In this document: positions 1-11,995 of the stretch, in pieces
Position numbering within the stretch: position 1 is the stretch's first letter
How the letters are laid out: every line of letters starts with the position of its first letter
Source: Cristatella mucedo
Taxonomy: Eukaryota; Bryozoa; Phylactolaemata; Cristatellidae
Direction of reading: 5' to 3'
NCBI GenBank assembly: GCA_009760855.2
Contig: WPIO01000250.1
Coordinates: 124,001 to 188,000, forward strand
DNA length: 64,000 nucleotides
Program-made: the position numbers and the translations under genes
The notes under the pieces: model-generated
The model's database searches: none
Seen by the model: the letters and a program-made list of their open reading frames with translations, nothing else
Told to the model about the DNA's origin: nothing

Positions 1-405
1 CAATGCAGCTGTACTCAATCAAAAGTGGCAACGCCTCGGTGTCAATCATAGGGAAGAGCTGCGAGAGCAGGCGAGAAGACTACGATTCTGAACAACGGCT
101 GACAAGACGGCCGGGTCCAGCCGGCGTCATCCTTCCATACTCTGATTCAATTGTGGTATTCGTATCTCATCTCCTACGTGGTACCAAGACCCTCCCTTTC
201 ACATACTAGCAACCGCCCCTGACGGCTAGTGGGTGCAAGCTCGTTAGCTGTACGTCGCCGAATGTTCATGTGGGTAGTAAGTAGGAGCAGCAAAGGCTGG
301 CTGCACGGGTCAGGCAGAGGCGGGATCAAGCTGAAAACGTGCTTGTTGTTCTGAGATTAATGCCAGAGCATGAATGGAAATAACTTTCTTGTGAAAGCCC
401 GTGTC
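1..405. other. Downstream flank of the Roco-CARD gene
   Basis: This sequence lies 3' of the inferred stop codon on the minus strand and should hold the 3' UTR and the polyadenylation region. I see no canonical AATAAA on the minus strand here, no repeat and no convincing exon. Confidence 0.3.
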
Positions 406-593
406 TCATTTCCTGAGTGAAGCCTTTCTCACATTCTTCTCGACATGAGCTAGATGGCTCTTGCTAGTGAGGCTATTCATCAGCTCAGCCAGGTGCAGGT
501 TTCTGGTGTGCGATAGAAAAACCGTCGCTTGATTGAGGATATCGTTATCATGCAGAAGCCACACAGTATAAGCCCTGACTTCCATCATTTTTC
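406..593 (-). CDS. Terminal exon: second half of CARD 2 (Roco-CARD gene)
   Basis: Minus-strand open segment ending in TGA at 408-406. It encodes a hydrophobic segment around YTVWLLHDND, then a segment reading FLSHTRNLHLAELMNSL. This matches the pattern of the C-terminal half of a CARD: helix 5, a short turn with acidic/glycine residues, then helix 6 with HLAEL. A basic tail of about 20 residues follows. It is the natural partner of the first-half exon at 1788-1950. The best acceptor is the AG at 595-594, preceded by a weak pyrimidine tract. From there the open frame is entered in phase 1, whereas the upstream exon ends in phase 0. One extra base in the A run (T run 588-592 on the plus strand) would reconcile them. 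This may be a real frameshift or an assembly homopolymer error. The domain call is pattern recognition, not a search result. Confidence 0.5.
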
Positions 594-1787
594 CTTAAAA
601 TCGTTTCTTTCAATCATGAACCTGTAGAGCTGACGTGCACACTAGGACATTACGAAGCTATTTCATTTCGAATTAAGATGAAATCCAAGTAGATAACATA
701 AGCAAAGGCAAAGGTTACCGGAATTATAAGACTTAGCATCAAAATTGTGTTCGGCTGGTGTAGCTGTAGTATCATCTGCACGTAATGAGGGTGTCACGTT
801 CAAAAATGACTTTCAACTAGAAGACCACGTAAGATAATTCTGAACCTACTTGCATTTGCTGCCCATTAGGTAGTACATCAACTTCGAGGTTCTTTCAATC
901 TCTTTTAGGTCCGTCGAGCTTTTTCTGGACACTATATCCCCCAAACCTACTCATTCAGCTTGGCATCAAAACAAAGCTCTTCCGACAATAATAATTTCAA
1001 TAAAATGGCATTTAGATAGCACCAGGTGATAGTTTAAATATAAATATAATTCATTTATATAGCGCCCAAGATAACTTGATCTCTATTCAGGCGCTTCACA
1101 TATGCCTCGGGGCTCGAGCCCACGACCTCAGTCAGACCTTGGTCGGGGCGAGCCCCGTAACCACTAGACCAAACCAGCTCGGCAATAGTTACATCTTTCG
1201 GTACTAACTTGAAATTTGCTCGATTAGTTTGCTGGGCCTCCAAGCGAGGTAAAATCCGTTGGCGAAACGGACTTCAGTTTGAATACTCTCGAAGGCCGAA
1301 ACTCACCACCGACTGAAGCCGACTCCCCCGACTAGACATGATTTAAATTCAGGCAACGAATCTGTGTCTCAATGCATTCACTCCTAGGTGAGCTGATCTT
1401 TCACCTACAAACGTTGCAAAAGATAACAAGTTTCCTTTTAAGCTTCTGTAGAGCCAGCCTAAAGAAATTTAGTTTTTTAAGAGAGTACACAAATATCCTA
1501 TTAAATACTATTTTATTGCTAGTCTTGTGAAAAGTCGTAATGTTCAGGCTTGCAGAAGCTGGCTGTGAATGACGGACCTGCCGCATTACTCGAATCTACC
1601 CCCTTGGTCAAACATTGTCAAGCAGGTCATTTAAGTTCTATGCTAAGAAGCTCAGGACGGCAGACCATTAAAAAATTTCTAGCTAGCAAATAATTTCTTC
1701 CTTCCTGGTCTAATTTGTTTGGTTATTTGTTTTAGATATTTGCTCTGAATTATTGACAAGTTCTTCCGAAAATCAACGAGGGCTTAC
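594..1787 (-). other. Intron between CARD 2 halves
   Basis: This intron joins the donor after 1788 to the acceptor at 595-594. It contains one SINE (1036-1190). The rest (594-1035 and 1191-1787) shows no gene, repeat or RNA that I can recognise. Confidence 0.4.
1036..1190 (-). mobile_element. tRNA-derived SINE, family 1, with LINE-like tail
   Basis: On the minus strand this reads as a tRNA-like head: an A-box-like GGTCTAGTGGTTACGG, then a B-box-like GTGGGCTCGAGCCCC. It is followed by a short tail, AAGCGCCTGAATAGAGATCAAG then GGGCGCTATATAA, and an AT-rich end. A second copy of the same head and tail is at 44145-44280 on the plus strand, so it is a dispersed family and not a functional tRNA gene. 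The tail resembles the 3' hairpin end of the abundant LINE in this window. Confidence 0.75.
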
Positions 1788-1950
1788 CCCAATATTCTCT
1801 TTCTCAAAGCTGCTAATGCATTTGCCAGAATAGAGTACATCCGCTGCTTGTTGGATCTCGGTTTTATTCAGCTCGTCAATAAGCTTGGACGTTGCTTTCT
1901 TTAACTGATTTTGAAGAATAGATTGCTCGTTTGGGGGGCGTCGCTTGTGG
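1788..1950 (-). CDS. Exon: first half of CARD 2 (Roco-CARD gene)
   Basis: The minus strand is open from the acceptor GGTAG at 1955-1951 to a good donor GGG|GTAAGC (GT at 1787-1786). The translation starts with a P-P-N-E-Q motif, then amphipathic helices around NQLKKATSKLIDELNKTEI, then ADVLYSGKCISSFEKENIG. This resembles CARD helices 1 to 4 and aligns by eye with the exon at 17623-17780, which begins P-N-Q and ends ITAELEEIE. Both end in phase 0. The CARD frame is entered here in phase 2, whereas the linker exon upstream ends in phase 1. One extra C in the six-C run near the start would restore phase 1 and make the module identical in layout to CARD 1. Coding status is fairly likely; the exact start is uncertain. 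Confidence 0.6.
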
Positions 1951-2375
1951 CTACCAAATATCGATCCAAATTAAGTGCTGAATTATGAAATCTACAGTTC
2001 GGTCTTTGAGAATTTTATAACTATGCAGGTCAGCCAAACGTTGTGAATCGTATATGCAACCCATCAACTGATTGAGACTGGTACGAGCTTGTGAGAGCGA
2101 CGAGATATTTAGGGGTCAAGGCGAGTAATTTAAACACCCAGGGAAAGAAAAAAGCAGACTTGATATGCCTCTAGGCTATTGGTGTAGTCCACCTGTCAAC
2201 TAAGTTGTTCCAATAAACAGCTGATCACCCAACTTGGCATACACGGCTGAATCGTGGATTTGCTACCTGGCAAAGAACTAGCGTCCATCGAAGCTCCCTC
2301 AAATTATAGCATTACATTGATTGCCAACTGATTTCGTCAAAGTCAACTCAAAAATATAGAATATAGTTAGGCTTA

Positions 2376-2556
2376 CCCTACTGGAAAAAAATAAATACTA
2401 GCTGATTTCACAGCCTCTTTTTGTATAGCGACAGAAGAGCGTTTACGGCTATCACCGCCGCTTACAGTGGCTATAAAGGATCGCCCACAGCACGATTCGA
2501 ACCCATGACCTGCTGGCCGAGGTCGTGAAAAGTGCCTTACCTAGTGAGCCATTATG
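2376..2556 (-). mobile_element. tRNA-like SINE, family 2
   Basis: On the minus strand the head reads TGGCTCACTAGGTAAGGC (A-box-like) and later GGGTTCGAATCGTG (B-box-like). It is followed by a body with GGGCGATCC, a stretch around GGCGGTGATAGCCGT, then CTCTTCTGTCGCTA. Diverged copies with the same order of blocks are at 23240-23415 and, more weakly, 22640-22800. The shared non-tRNA body shows it is an interspersed repeat. Confidence 0.6.
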
Positions 2557-3148
2557 GCTCCCGCAGAGCTGCAACAAGCGTTCTGCATCGACTAGAGATT
2601 AGCAAGACAAGATATTGCAGACGATCGAATGACATTCACATGGCTTGCTTTATCAGCTGCTCTGCTAATGCGAGCTTATATTGCTCCTTGCATCACAGAA
2701 GTTCAGTCAAGATGGCTTTTAGAAACACCTGTTGTTAATTGTGATCATCACCATCAGTGATTACCCATCGCATGCGAATAGTTCTATATCCTTATGTATT
2801 TAAGACTCAAGGTCACACTCTATAATGCATTTTCCCGGGCTATTAGAATGGAGGCCTTGGTCTTACTGAAAATTAAGTGCAAAAATGCTGCACCTAACCT
2901 TAATCAGACTGTATCCAAATTATCTTATAACTCGTTCCGATTACATGACGTCACTTTTAGAGAAATCAAAGGCAAAATTTTAGCACTACACTGGCAGCAT
3001 TGCTGGCCAGCAGAAATATATGTGGACATAAATACTCAATATAACGGAAGCTCCATATGCTAATCGGCCCTACATCAAGCGAAAAATTGGTACGACCTAC
3101 AGTGGTCTTTGTGTGCCTGTATATTAAAAGTCAGACCTAGTCTTTTTT

Positions 3149-3674
3149 TTAAAGCTTATCCTCAGTAGAACTTGCTACTTTAATGTGCGTGGTAAACCAT
3201 TGGTTGTTTGAACGAGGGTATGCGGTTTTCTTAGTTAGAGGAGCAAACTCGTCGAGCATATCAGCTAGTGTCGGGTTGCGGCAATCTACCAATGAGGAGG
3301 TTGGAAGGGGGATTGACAGCAGAGGTGACACATATATTCTCGTGCGGACAACATCAATTTCAACGGTCTTGAGATTTTGTGATTCACATATGAATTTAGA
3401 TAAGGAGTAGGACGGCGTGCATGGTACACTGATATTTTTGTGTGGTCGGATACGCTGAGTTCGGTATAAATTGGTGATGATAAAGTGAAGTTGTAGGAGA
3501 AAATTTTTCGAGTTTATGACCTTTGACACGATTAGGGCCATGCGTATTGGCTATATGAGATGGCAAATCAGTCAATGGGCCAAAGCCGAGGCTGATGCCG
3601 TCATATAAGTTATTGAAACGAACTTTAAAATCATCCATAGCGAGGAAAGAACGGATTGTTTCACATAAAATCAA
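3149..3674 (-). pseudogene. LINE fragment: endonuclease C-terminus and EN-RT linker
   Basis: Two overlapping minus-strand frames complement each other. One has a VKGHKLEKF segment placed like the GHTLDL end of an apurinic endonuclease domain. The other carries an IDVV...SPLLS block followed by NPTLADMLDEFAPLTKK and a W-F-T-T-H-I block. This matches the conserved linker upstream of reverse transcriptase in CR1/L2-type ORF2 proteins (pattern: tL..lLd..APl..k, then PWf...i). The two frames overlap, so the copy is frameshifted and dead. No 3' end is attached. Confidence 0.6.
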
Positions 3675-4537
3675 AGTGAGATTACATGATACCTATATAA
3701 GAAAGAACTTGGTTCCTTGAATTGATAGACTGCAATCACTATTCGTAACTTTTTTGCCTACCAAAATCAAAGCTATAGATATTAATGATTATAATTAGAG
3801 TTTAGACTCATTTGAGGAGGAATGCAAACGGCGCCAAATTAAAGGATTAGCCTGTCATAGCCGTGGCTCTACATTCAGTTTTGAGAGATTGATCTAGGAT
3901 TGTGGCAGAAGGAGAAACCTGTTACGTTTTTCTTTGCTAATGGTCGGACAGTTAATATCTATTTCAGCCGTGTCTCCGTTAAGACGTGGAGTTTGAGGCC
4001 TTTTTCAGAGACAATTTCGCTCAATTATAGCTGGTGAAATGAACATTAAGCATGAACTCCCACGACAAGTAGAATAGGGTCAGCTGAGTTAAAGCGGACC
4101 TTACGACCACTAGAGAACGGTTAGGATGTCAGAATATAACTGTAGTTAGCCAGCTATTTGATCTGTAGCTACAGTCATACCAATAGATGTATCAGCATCC
4201 AAAGAATTGTTCATAGGTTGTATAAATCGTTCCTTGTGATGTCTGCAGAAACCTACCGAATACCTGCCACACATATAATGCCGAAGCAAAGCGTATCATT
4301 CAGTAGTCAGAATAAGCAAGAAGCAATAAGCAGCAATAACTTCCTACATATTGAAATCAACAAGTGCCCCACAGTGGTATACCAAAGTATGGCACTAAAT
4401 ACTGTGGCTAGCATTGACTGCTGCATAGCAATATCCAAGTAGTACGGAATAAAGCTACACCATGATTGCAGTGGTAATCATTTTTCACATTTCATAAGTT
4501 ACTGCATCACTGTAGGCTCCAACGATATAATGCTTAC

Positions 4538-4621
4538 CGTCAGTAGACCGCTCTCTTTTTTGCTTTGCAGCTGGTCTTCGATCTGTGGTAGAGCCAGGAG
4601 CCGCAACTTTGCGGCTTAGAC
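4538..4621 (-). CDS. Exon: basic linker 2 (Roco-CARD gene)
   Basis: An 84-nt minus-strand segment lies between an acceptor with a good pyrimidine tract (CTTGTTTTTTCAC...TTAG, AG at 4623-4622) and a donor GACG|GTAAGC (GT at 4537-4536). Read in phase 1 to phase 1 it is open and encodes a basic, low-complexity linker ending around RRPAAKQKRERSTD, possibly a nuclear-localisation-like patch. It sits between the two CARD exon pairs. Its phase fits the end of the exon at 15299-15464, and it has the same phase class and basic character as linker exon 26748-26837. Short and without domain homology, so only moderately supported. Confidence 0.4.
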
Positions 4622-5059
4622 CTAAATGTTTAGTGAAAAAACAAGTTAATCAGCCTCATTCCTTTAAGGAGCATAGCACTGCGAGGAGGATCACGTAGGC
4701 ATTACATTCGGTATTTTTTAGACTTGACATGACTTTTCTAGACTTGCAGGACCCAGCAAGAGAGCTCAATCTGACCGAGGTTGGCGCACGAATATCGCTA
4801 AAACATGGGTAATTGCAAGACAAATGATATGATGGAAACTTCAGATACCCTAGCTTCTTTGGCGACTCTAGCACAAACTGGCTTGCAGTACATTTACGAA
4901 GCTACTAGGCGTGGCACACCTACACGACAAAAAGACGGCATCTGGCCAGATGGCGAGCTAAAAAACTGCCGGGAAAGTTTTGTGTGACTCCGCTACCAAG
5001 TGCCAGCTAAAGTGAGCAGACTTTAATGATGACTGGTAGGCAATCTAGTCAAGGAGTTA

Positions 5060-6393
5060 GTTAAGGTTGGCAAAATAATGAGGATGGGCATCACTGGCAC
5101 TGCTCTGCAATGGTTCAGGTCCTATCTCAGTGGGAGACTCCAGAGTATTGACGTGAATGGACAAAGATCATTCGAGGTACCTCTTAAATTTGGGGTACCT
5201 CAGGGCTCCCTGCCATGTCCGCTTCTTTTCACGGTTTATACTCTCCCTCTTGCTGATGTGATTGCCAAGCACAATCTAGGCTTCCACTCCTCTGCGGATG
5301 ACCCTCAGTTGTAACTTTGCTTGAATCCATCCAAGCCTTCGAGCACCTCAAATTCTCTTAACTCAATTGCTGCATGTATTGATGACATCCCCACAAGGAC
5401 GGCAGTACATTTTCTAAAACTAAACGATGATAAAACTAACTTACTAGTTATGGGCAAACCTAGTGTGATTCAAAAATTGGAAAGGCTGACGCCCAAAATT
5501 GGCTCTGCCAGTATATCTCCTGTTGAATCAGCCCGAAATTAAGGTGTCATGTTTCACAGTGACCTCTCGTTAGACGACCACATCAGTTCCACAGTCAAAT
5601 CTGCCTTTTTTCAGCTTCATAAAATTGCTAAAATTCGGGCTTGTTTAAATAAACACACCACGTTGAATTCATTCCATGCATTTGTTACGTCCCTTCTTGA
5701 CTTCTGCAACTCACTGCTTGTTGGCCATCCAATATGTGCGATCAGGCGATTGCAGCTGGTTCAAAAGTCTGCAGCTAGGCTTGTCCGTCGTGAGATTAGC
5801 ACTTGCCACATTACTCCACTTCTCGCCGACCTGCACTGGCTACCAGTCAAGCAACGGATTGACTTCAAGGTTTTGTCGCTCACTTTTAGGTTCCTTCATT
5901 CTATGGCTCCAGCCTATCTTTCAGATATACTACCCCATCAGGCCAAGAATCGTACCACCCGCTTTTCGGAATCAAACAGTCTACCAATAAATCGTATTAA
6001 TCTCAATCCCTTTGGAGACCTTGCATTTTGTTCGCAGGCTCCCAATGCCTGGAACTCCCCCCAACTTGCGTCAAAACATAACTCAACTTGACCACATTTA
6101 AATAAAGCTTAAAAATACACCTATTTAGGTCAGCATTTAGTGGGTCCCTGTATATTGTCCTTCACATGCTTGTGCTCGCTGACACTGTTCATGCTGCCAC
6201 TAACCACATTTGCATGCTGACCCTGTGCATGTCACCCCTAACCATGTTATTCATGTTGTTTATTAAGTATGATATTACTCATCATTCAATTTTGCATTTC
6301 CCTTTGCAGAAAACGTAAAGCACATAGAATGAGATTGAGTTCTCTGCTGGTGCTTTATCGGGTGCATTATTATGATTATTATTATTATTAATT
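5060..6393 (+). pseudogene. LINE A (CR1/L2-like), RT domain to (ATT)n tail
   Basis: The plus strand encodes the second half of a reverse transcriptase: an ITGTALQWFRSYL block, then GVPQGS, then a degenerate catalytic box reading SADD where YADD or FADD is expected. Frameshifted pieces continue through LDDHISSTVKSA, the LLADLHWLPVKQRIDF block and YLSDILPHQAK. A 3' UTR with repeated CATGCTGACACTGTGCATG-like words follows, then a hairpin-like end and an ATT-rich tail at 6364-6393. It has several internal stops and is the longest RT-containing plus-strand copy in the left part of the window. Confidence 0.85.
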
Positions 6394-6639
6394 GTTTTAA
6401 ATACAGTTACGCTAATAGCCGAGTAATTTAAATGGCAGCCATGGACTACGGTGGTATTTTGAAAATTTTAAGGACAGCAGGAATTGAAAAAGAACCCGTA
6501 AGTGCTCGGCTGAGTTCGGGGTCAAGACGGCTTCCAACGAGGAGATTGTTGAGCCTCTAGCTGCTCTGAGTAGCATGCCGAACCTCTACTTTTATTGTTA
6601 CAAGTGGCTACTATACAATGCTAGTTAACTTCTCATGCA

Positions 6640-7125
6640 TTCTCAATCGCTGTTCCCAGGAACAACCACATATTAGACTCTCCCTCTTGCCGATGCGATC
6701 GTCAAGCATAATCGTAGCTTTCTCAGCTTATACAGATGACAGTCTGCAGTACCGTTGCTTCGATTCCTTACAGCCGTGGAGCAGGTCAAATTCTCAACAC
6801 AGGCTTGGTGCATGTATGATGATATTCGCGCATGGAGGGCAGCAAACTCTCTTACATTGAACGACGACAAATCGACTGATATGTTATGGGCAAACCAAGT
6901 ATGACTCGGAACCTCGAAAACCAAGAGCTCAATATCGAGCGTATCTTCTGTTGAATCAGCACCTAATCTAGAGGCATGTTCAAGAGTGACATTTCATTAG
7001 ACGACCGCATCTGCCCCATAGTATATTTTGCATACTTTAAGCTAAATAATATCGTTAAAAATATTCTTGAATCCGTAAACTGCCTTCGCAACTGCATTTA
7101 TCTCTATCTTCAGTAGCCTCGTGGC
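6640..7125 (+). pseudogene. Degenerate LINE A RT fragment
   Basis: This contains a diverged RT segment with the D-D-S-L-Q catalytic surroundings (about 6720-6750), an LNDDKS-like block, and the VESAP/LDDRI region, all frameshifted. It stops before the LHWLPVK region and has no tail. Confidence 0.55.
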
Positions 7126-8189
7126 TTGTGCAGTATTACCACTGAAACGATTACGGCAATTAGTTCAGGACACTGGCGATTATTTTGAATGGGGAACACT
7201 TAAACGGAGTCTAGCCGGATTCTCTCTCAATGCTACAACCAGAGGTGCATGCTATTTCGACATGTTAGCACTTTCTTGATGGCTAAGACATACGCAAAGA
7301 GTAGCATTGAAAAACTGTACCCTCAGTCTCTTCTCTATGCCTATGCTACAGCTATCAAAAGCACTTCCCTTCTTTGGTTCGTTTCTAGCCGGCTGTTTCC
7401 ACAGCAACTTTCTCATAATTCAAAACTGATAATCATATGTTCTTTTCTCCCAGTGATGAAGGTCACACAATTTGCAAAAAGACTAGCTCAAGCTTAGCCC
7501 GAGTTATTACAAACTTTCGATCATATGGAAATATCTATTCACCTTGACTTAAGATAAGGCAGACGAACGTTTGTTAATATACACGTGAATAGCCGTGAGG
7601 GACCATTCACAGATAATCACATGGCATCGCCCACTTTTGCCTATTCTATGTTTTATACTATTAACCGTAGTGAATAGTATGGTTAAGATGTCAGAATGGA
7701 ACTTTAGCCAGCTAAGCATTGTTGAACTGCAACCATGTCGGTGTATTTAATTCAGCCTCATGAAATTTGTATGGGTTGTAATACTTTGTCTTCATTATAT
7801 TTGCACAAACCTGTTAAATACCAGCTACACTTAATATTCAGATACAACCTCTGAAGAAATCCGTAAAGAGTAAAACGTATAAATACAATGCTACACTGTG
7901 GTGTGGCATACTAATGATTAAACCCGGAGTCCATTGAAACTGGCTAATTTCCATTATGGGTTCCGTGTAAGAGACAACAATGAGAGTCGTAGCTCACTGA
8001 AAGTTTCAGATTTTCTCCTTTAACTTGCCTGTTTGCGTAACATGCATTAGGCGTGCCCGATTCATTGCATGATCATGTCCAACGTCTTGGAGCCAACCAG
8101 TGCACCGATGCAAACTAGAAGCACTGGAGCTAGAAGTACAATGATAAGCATTGACTGTTGCAAAGTGACCTGCCAGTACACACAGAAAG

Positions 8190-8650
8190 CAAATGGTGAT
8201 GATTTTTTACATCTCTTCAGTCCACTATCTATATCTTAAGACAACTAGACTACTAAAGCTGGCTATGAATATGGCTACAAGGCAGTTTTTCAAGGCCCAG
8301 AAGCTTGGCCAAGTGCCTCTTTTGCTAAAACAGCTTGGATGGCTGCCTGTTGATCAACAAAGAAAGAGCAAAGTTCTTACCCCGATCGATAAGGCCCGTA
8401 ACGGCTTGGCTCCTCCATAAATAGTTGAACTGCTGCACCAGGTAATGCCTCTTCGCACCCTCACGTCCTGTATGGACAATACATTAGGTGCTCCATCCTT
8501 CCACTTAAAGACTTTTGGCGACAGAAGCTTTAGATCTGCAGGTCCTATACTGCGGAAGTCGCTTCCAAAATTCTTAGGCAACGACACCTACTCTCCTGCT
8601 GCCGACTATGGTTCATCCTTTCCAGCGGTCCTGAGCTGCTACATCTATGC
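8190..8650 (+). pseudogene. LINE B (second CR1-like lineage) RT C-terminus
   Basis: Two frames give an AMNMATRQFFKAQ...LGWLPVDQQRKSK segment and then LKTFGDRSFRSAGPILRKSLP. This is the same region as the LHWLPVKQR...GDRAFSSYAPKAWNSLP part of LINE A but clearly a different family. A TGA/TAA break separates them. Related minus-strand pieces lie at 22090, 24640, 36860, 38170 and 41035. Confidence 0.65.
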
Positions 8651-9175
8651 TACTCACTACCCCAACTGCTCTCCTGACTCTCCTATGCTTCCATCTTTCT
8701 TTTTGTTGTGTGAGATGAAGTCTTGTGGCTACCGAATTCGTACCGAAAGCAGCTTAGGCTTTGAGTGAGCTATACAAAATTCTCCTGCCTAATACCCACT
8801 CAGTCTTTACGACTTTGTGGAGTTACAGATAGAGATTCGTTACATTCCTATGCTACCCTTCAGATCAATTTTTTAAATATTTCTCTCTAACGAATGCTAC
8901 ATAAATCAGCTGAACGGGTCTAACCAATTCGAGTCATTGTTTGAAGTACGACTCAGTTACCAAATCCTTGAGTGAAAATGCATGAGCAAACATTAGAGGA
9001 TGACTAGTAGGGAACGGAGAGGCACACAGAGAGTTCAACTCTTGCAAGCTAAATTCACTTACTTAGTCAGCAGCTTAAAGCCGACTTGCTTAAACCGTTG
9101 TGGGCTGAAGCTGCATTGATCGGCGCGTTTCATAATACCAGTCTCGAAGGTTTTTTTTTGGAATCACATTTTTAA

Positions 9176-9772
9176 ATAGCAGTTGCCACATTACTCCACT
9201 CCTCGCCGACATGCACTGGCTACCAGTCAAGCAACGGATCGACTTCGAGGTTTTGTCGCTCACTTTTAGGTCGCTTCATTCTTTGGCTCCAGCCTATCTG
9301 TCAGATATACTCACCCATCAGGCCAAGCATAGTACCACCCGCTTTACGGAATCAAACCGTCTACAAATACCTCGCACTTTCCTCAAATCATTAGAAGACC
9401 GTGCATTTAATTCGTATGCTCCCAAAGCCTGGAACTCCGTCTCGACCTGCGTCAGAACATCCCCTGACCTGACCGCATTTAAAAAGAATTTAAAAACACA
9501 CCTATTTAGGACAGCATTTAGTGGGTCCCTGTGATTCGTCCTTGATGCGCTTATGGGTGCTGACACTGTGCATGCTACCACCAACCAAGATTGCATGCTG
9601 ACCCTGCCTATGTCACACGTAACCATGTTATTCAGTTCGTTTGTGCATCAAACATGATTTTACTCACCATTTAATTGCATTTCCCTTTGCAGCAAATGTA
9701 AAGTGCCTAGAGAGAGATTAGGTTCTCTGAGGGTGCTTTATAAGGTGCATTATTATTATTACTGTTATTATT
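9176..9772 (+). pseudogene. LINE A 3' end copy
   Basis: This 5'-truncated copy begins inside the HITPLLADMHWLPVKQR block and stays open for about 107 codons to LFRTAFSGSL. It then runs through the 3' UTR, the GCGCC-type hairpin and an ATT-rich tail at 9747-9772. Confidence 0.85.
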
Positions 9773-11995
9773 AGAGTCCGAGTATCTACCATGCTCAACA
9801 TTATTAGTGATTTAAACATCTGTACATTTATCAGTAACTCTTAAAACCTATATACTTGGAGAGTCTAATATGTAGTCATATTAATCCCCACGGAGAGTTG
9901 TAACATGTTGCTGGCATTTCAAACTAAGGGCTCCACATGCCGACATCCATGCGGTCTATATTAAGGCCTAATTAGGGAGCTTAACATAGCAAGTGCCAGC
10001 TTCAGGACTGCACGGACACTCAAGAATTTCCATGGCTGTTGCAAATGACATCATAGATATAACTTCAAAGGAATACCAACCTCTTTGTACAGAACTGATT
10101 CAAAAAAATCAATACGAGCGAATACTGAAAGTTCTCAACACTATAAGGTTTTACGAAACAAGGAATTAAATCGGTAAGTAGGCATCTCAGCCGTGTTCAG
10201 TGCGTTTCATTAAAGGAAGGGAGTTTAATTAAGTGAAGTTTAATTCAGCCGGGAAGTTGGGTAAGCTCTCCCCACAGCGATTGCACAGATATGTGAGAGC
10301 ACTTTTGGAACAAACAGCTAAAATGTTGCAAACTTGTTAGTCCATAGCAACACCATATTTAAATCCTCAAAATCCATAGCGACCCGTGCTATTTTGCAGT
10401 TTTAAATCCAAATAACGTTTCTGGCTTAATTTGCCAACCTAACGTTGATCGATCAAACGTGCTGCTCTGGTTTGGCCAAGCTGTAGGGAGCTCCTCTTTA
10501 ACGACCAACATAGCATACTCTAGCATTACGGCATTCTCACTCCCGACACCAAGCGCTACTAGCTTTTCTCGACCTTTTCAGAGTTCTCATCGAAAATGGA
10601 AGGTCTTGCGAAAACCACTGGCCAAAACCGATACAGCTAAAAATTACCTAAAGCTTCTCTGCTTGCTGCTTTATAGTAGTCAAAGAGAAATTAGGTAGAC
10701 ATCTAAACCTTTACAGCTGGGTGTTTGATACTAGCTAAGGCATTAGCTATGCTAGTGCCTAGTATTCTGCTTATAAATTACGATCATGCACACCTATTGT
10801 CGCCTGCTTATGATTGTTCAAATGCATTCCCAGATGTTGTTGCTGCTGTGAAGATCCGTAAATTATGAAATCACAAAAGAAAAGCGTCCCAAACTGATTC
10901 TAAGAGCTGAGAACCAGCTCAACTGGTGTTTTTAGCAATGTCTCCAACCATTCAGAGCATTCTCCTTTAAGCCTTGCAGTGAATCTCTCAACCATAAGGA
11001 TAACCGGGATGCTATCAGTCCTCCGACCAAATGTATCGCTTTTCTATGGAATTGTCACCTAATTTTCTATAAAGCTTTATTAATAAGCGACATTGTGCCT
11101 GAAAATGACCTCGGCCGACTCTCAATGTCTAAGTTCAGGCTAAAATTGGTTGACCACCCTATCAGAGCAACGATACTAGAATGACATTCTTCTTATTCTT
11201 TCAGACACTGATAGCGATCATAACTAGATACAGGTTCGTATTACCTAACTTTCATTCCTCATTTTAACCCTTTATCAGTTACATCGAAGGAGTTTTTGAA
11301 TCAATTCTTGCGAGTCGGCCTGAAAAGTGTCAATCGCTTCCAGCGTTTCAAGTTGTTCCTTATATCAGATTTCTCTGATCTCACTTTAATTACGTTTGCA
11401 AGAATTCAATCTTTCCTCGTTATGAGCAATTTCAACATTCATTAGAGAGCTTATATGACACCTTCTGCACTTAATTTCGTGCACTGACTCACTCATTTTA
11501 ACCTGAGGCTAATGTGCATAGAGTGTTGGTCAGACAGTTGGTCAGATACGACCAAACTTTCTCTTGGATCTGCAAGCTAACCTCATCAACTTTAAAGCAT
11601 TGTGCGTACCAGCCTATAGTTAACGGCAGACGTTAAACTAGCTAGCTCTACTAACCCTATGATTGAAAAAGCAAGAACAATACAGTTCATTGACAAACAC
11701 GTGAGGAGGACTGTAGAATGAACTAGTAAATGTGAGCATAAACAAAATGTACCTTCTATTAAAACTTGGTTACATCCCAGATGCAAAATCCAAAAACTCC
11801 TACGTCTGAGATCGACCATCTACTTAGCCATTGTCAGGCTAGTTCCTTCCCTAGTCTAAGTTACAATGATCAAGCTAATCGTTTCTTTGGCTTCTTTGTC
11901 AACAACACTTTATCAACTCAGCACGTGGATAGCAGCAACTTTTCTTAAATTGAATAAGAAAATAATTAATTAAATATAGGCACAGCTATGTGATT

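Larger units (their letters stand above)
1951..4537 (-). other. Intron between linker 2 and CARD 2
   Basis: It holds a SINE of family 2 (2376-2556) and a LINE endonuclease/linker fragment (3149-3674). The stretches 1951-2375, 2557-3148 and 3675-4537 contain scattered short open frames but nothing with recognisable domains or splice-site support. Confidence 0.4.

Noticed and set aside
4805-4987. 60-codon plus-strand frame before the first LINE RT block.
   Set aside because: No similarity to LINE ORF2 or any domain I know, and no splice context.
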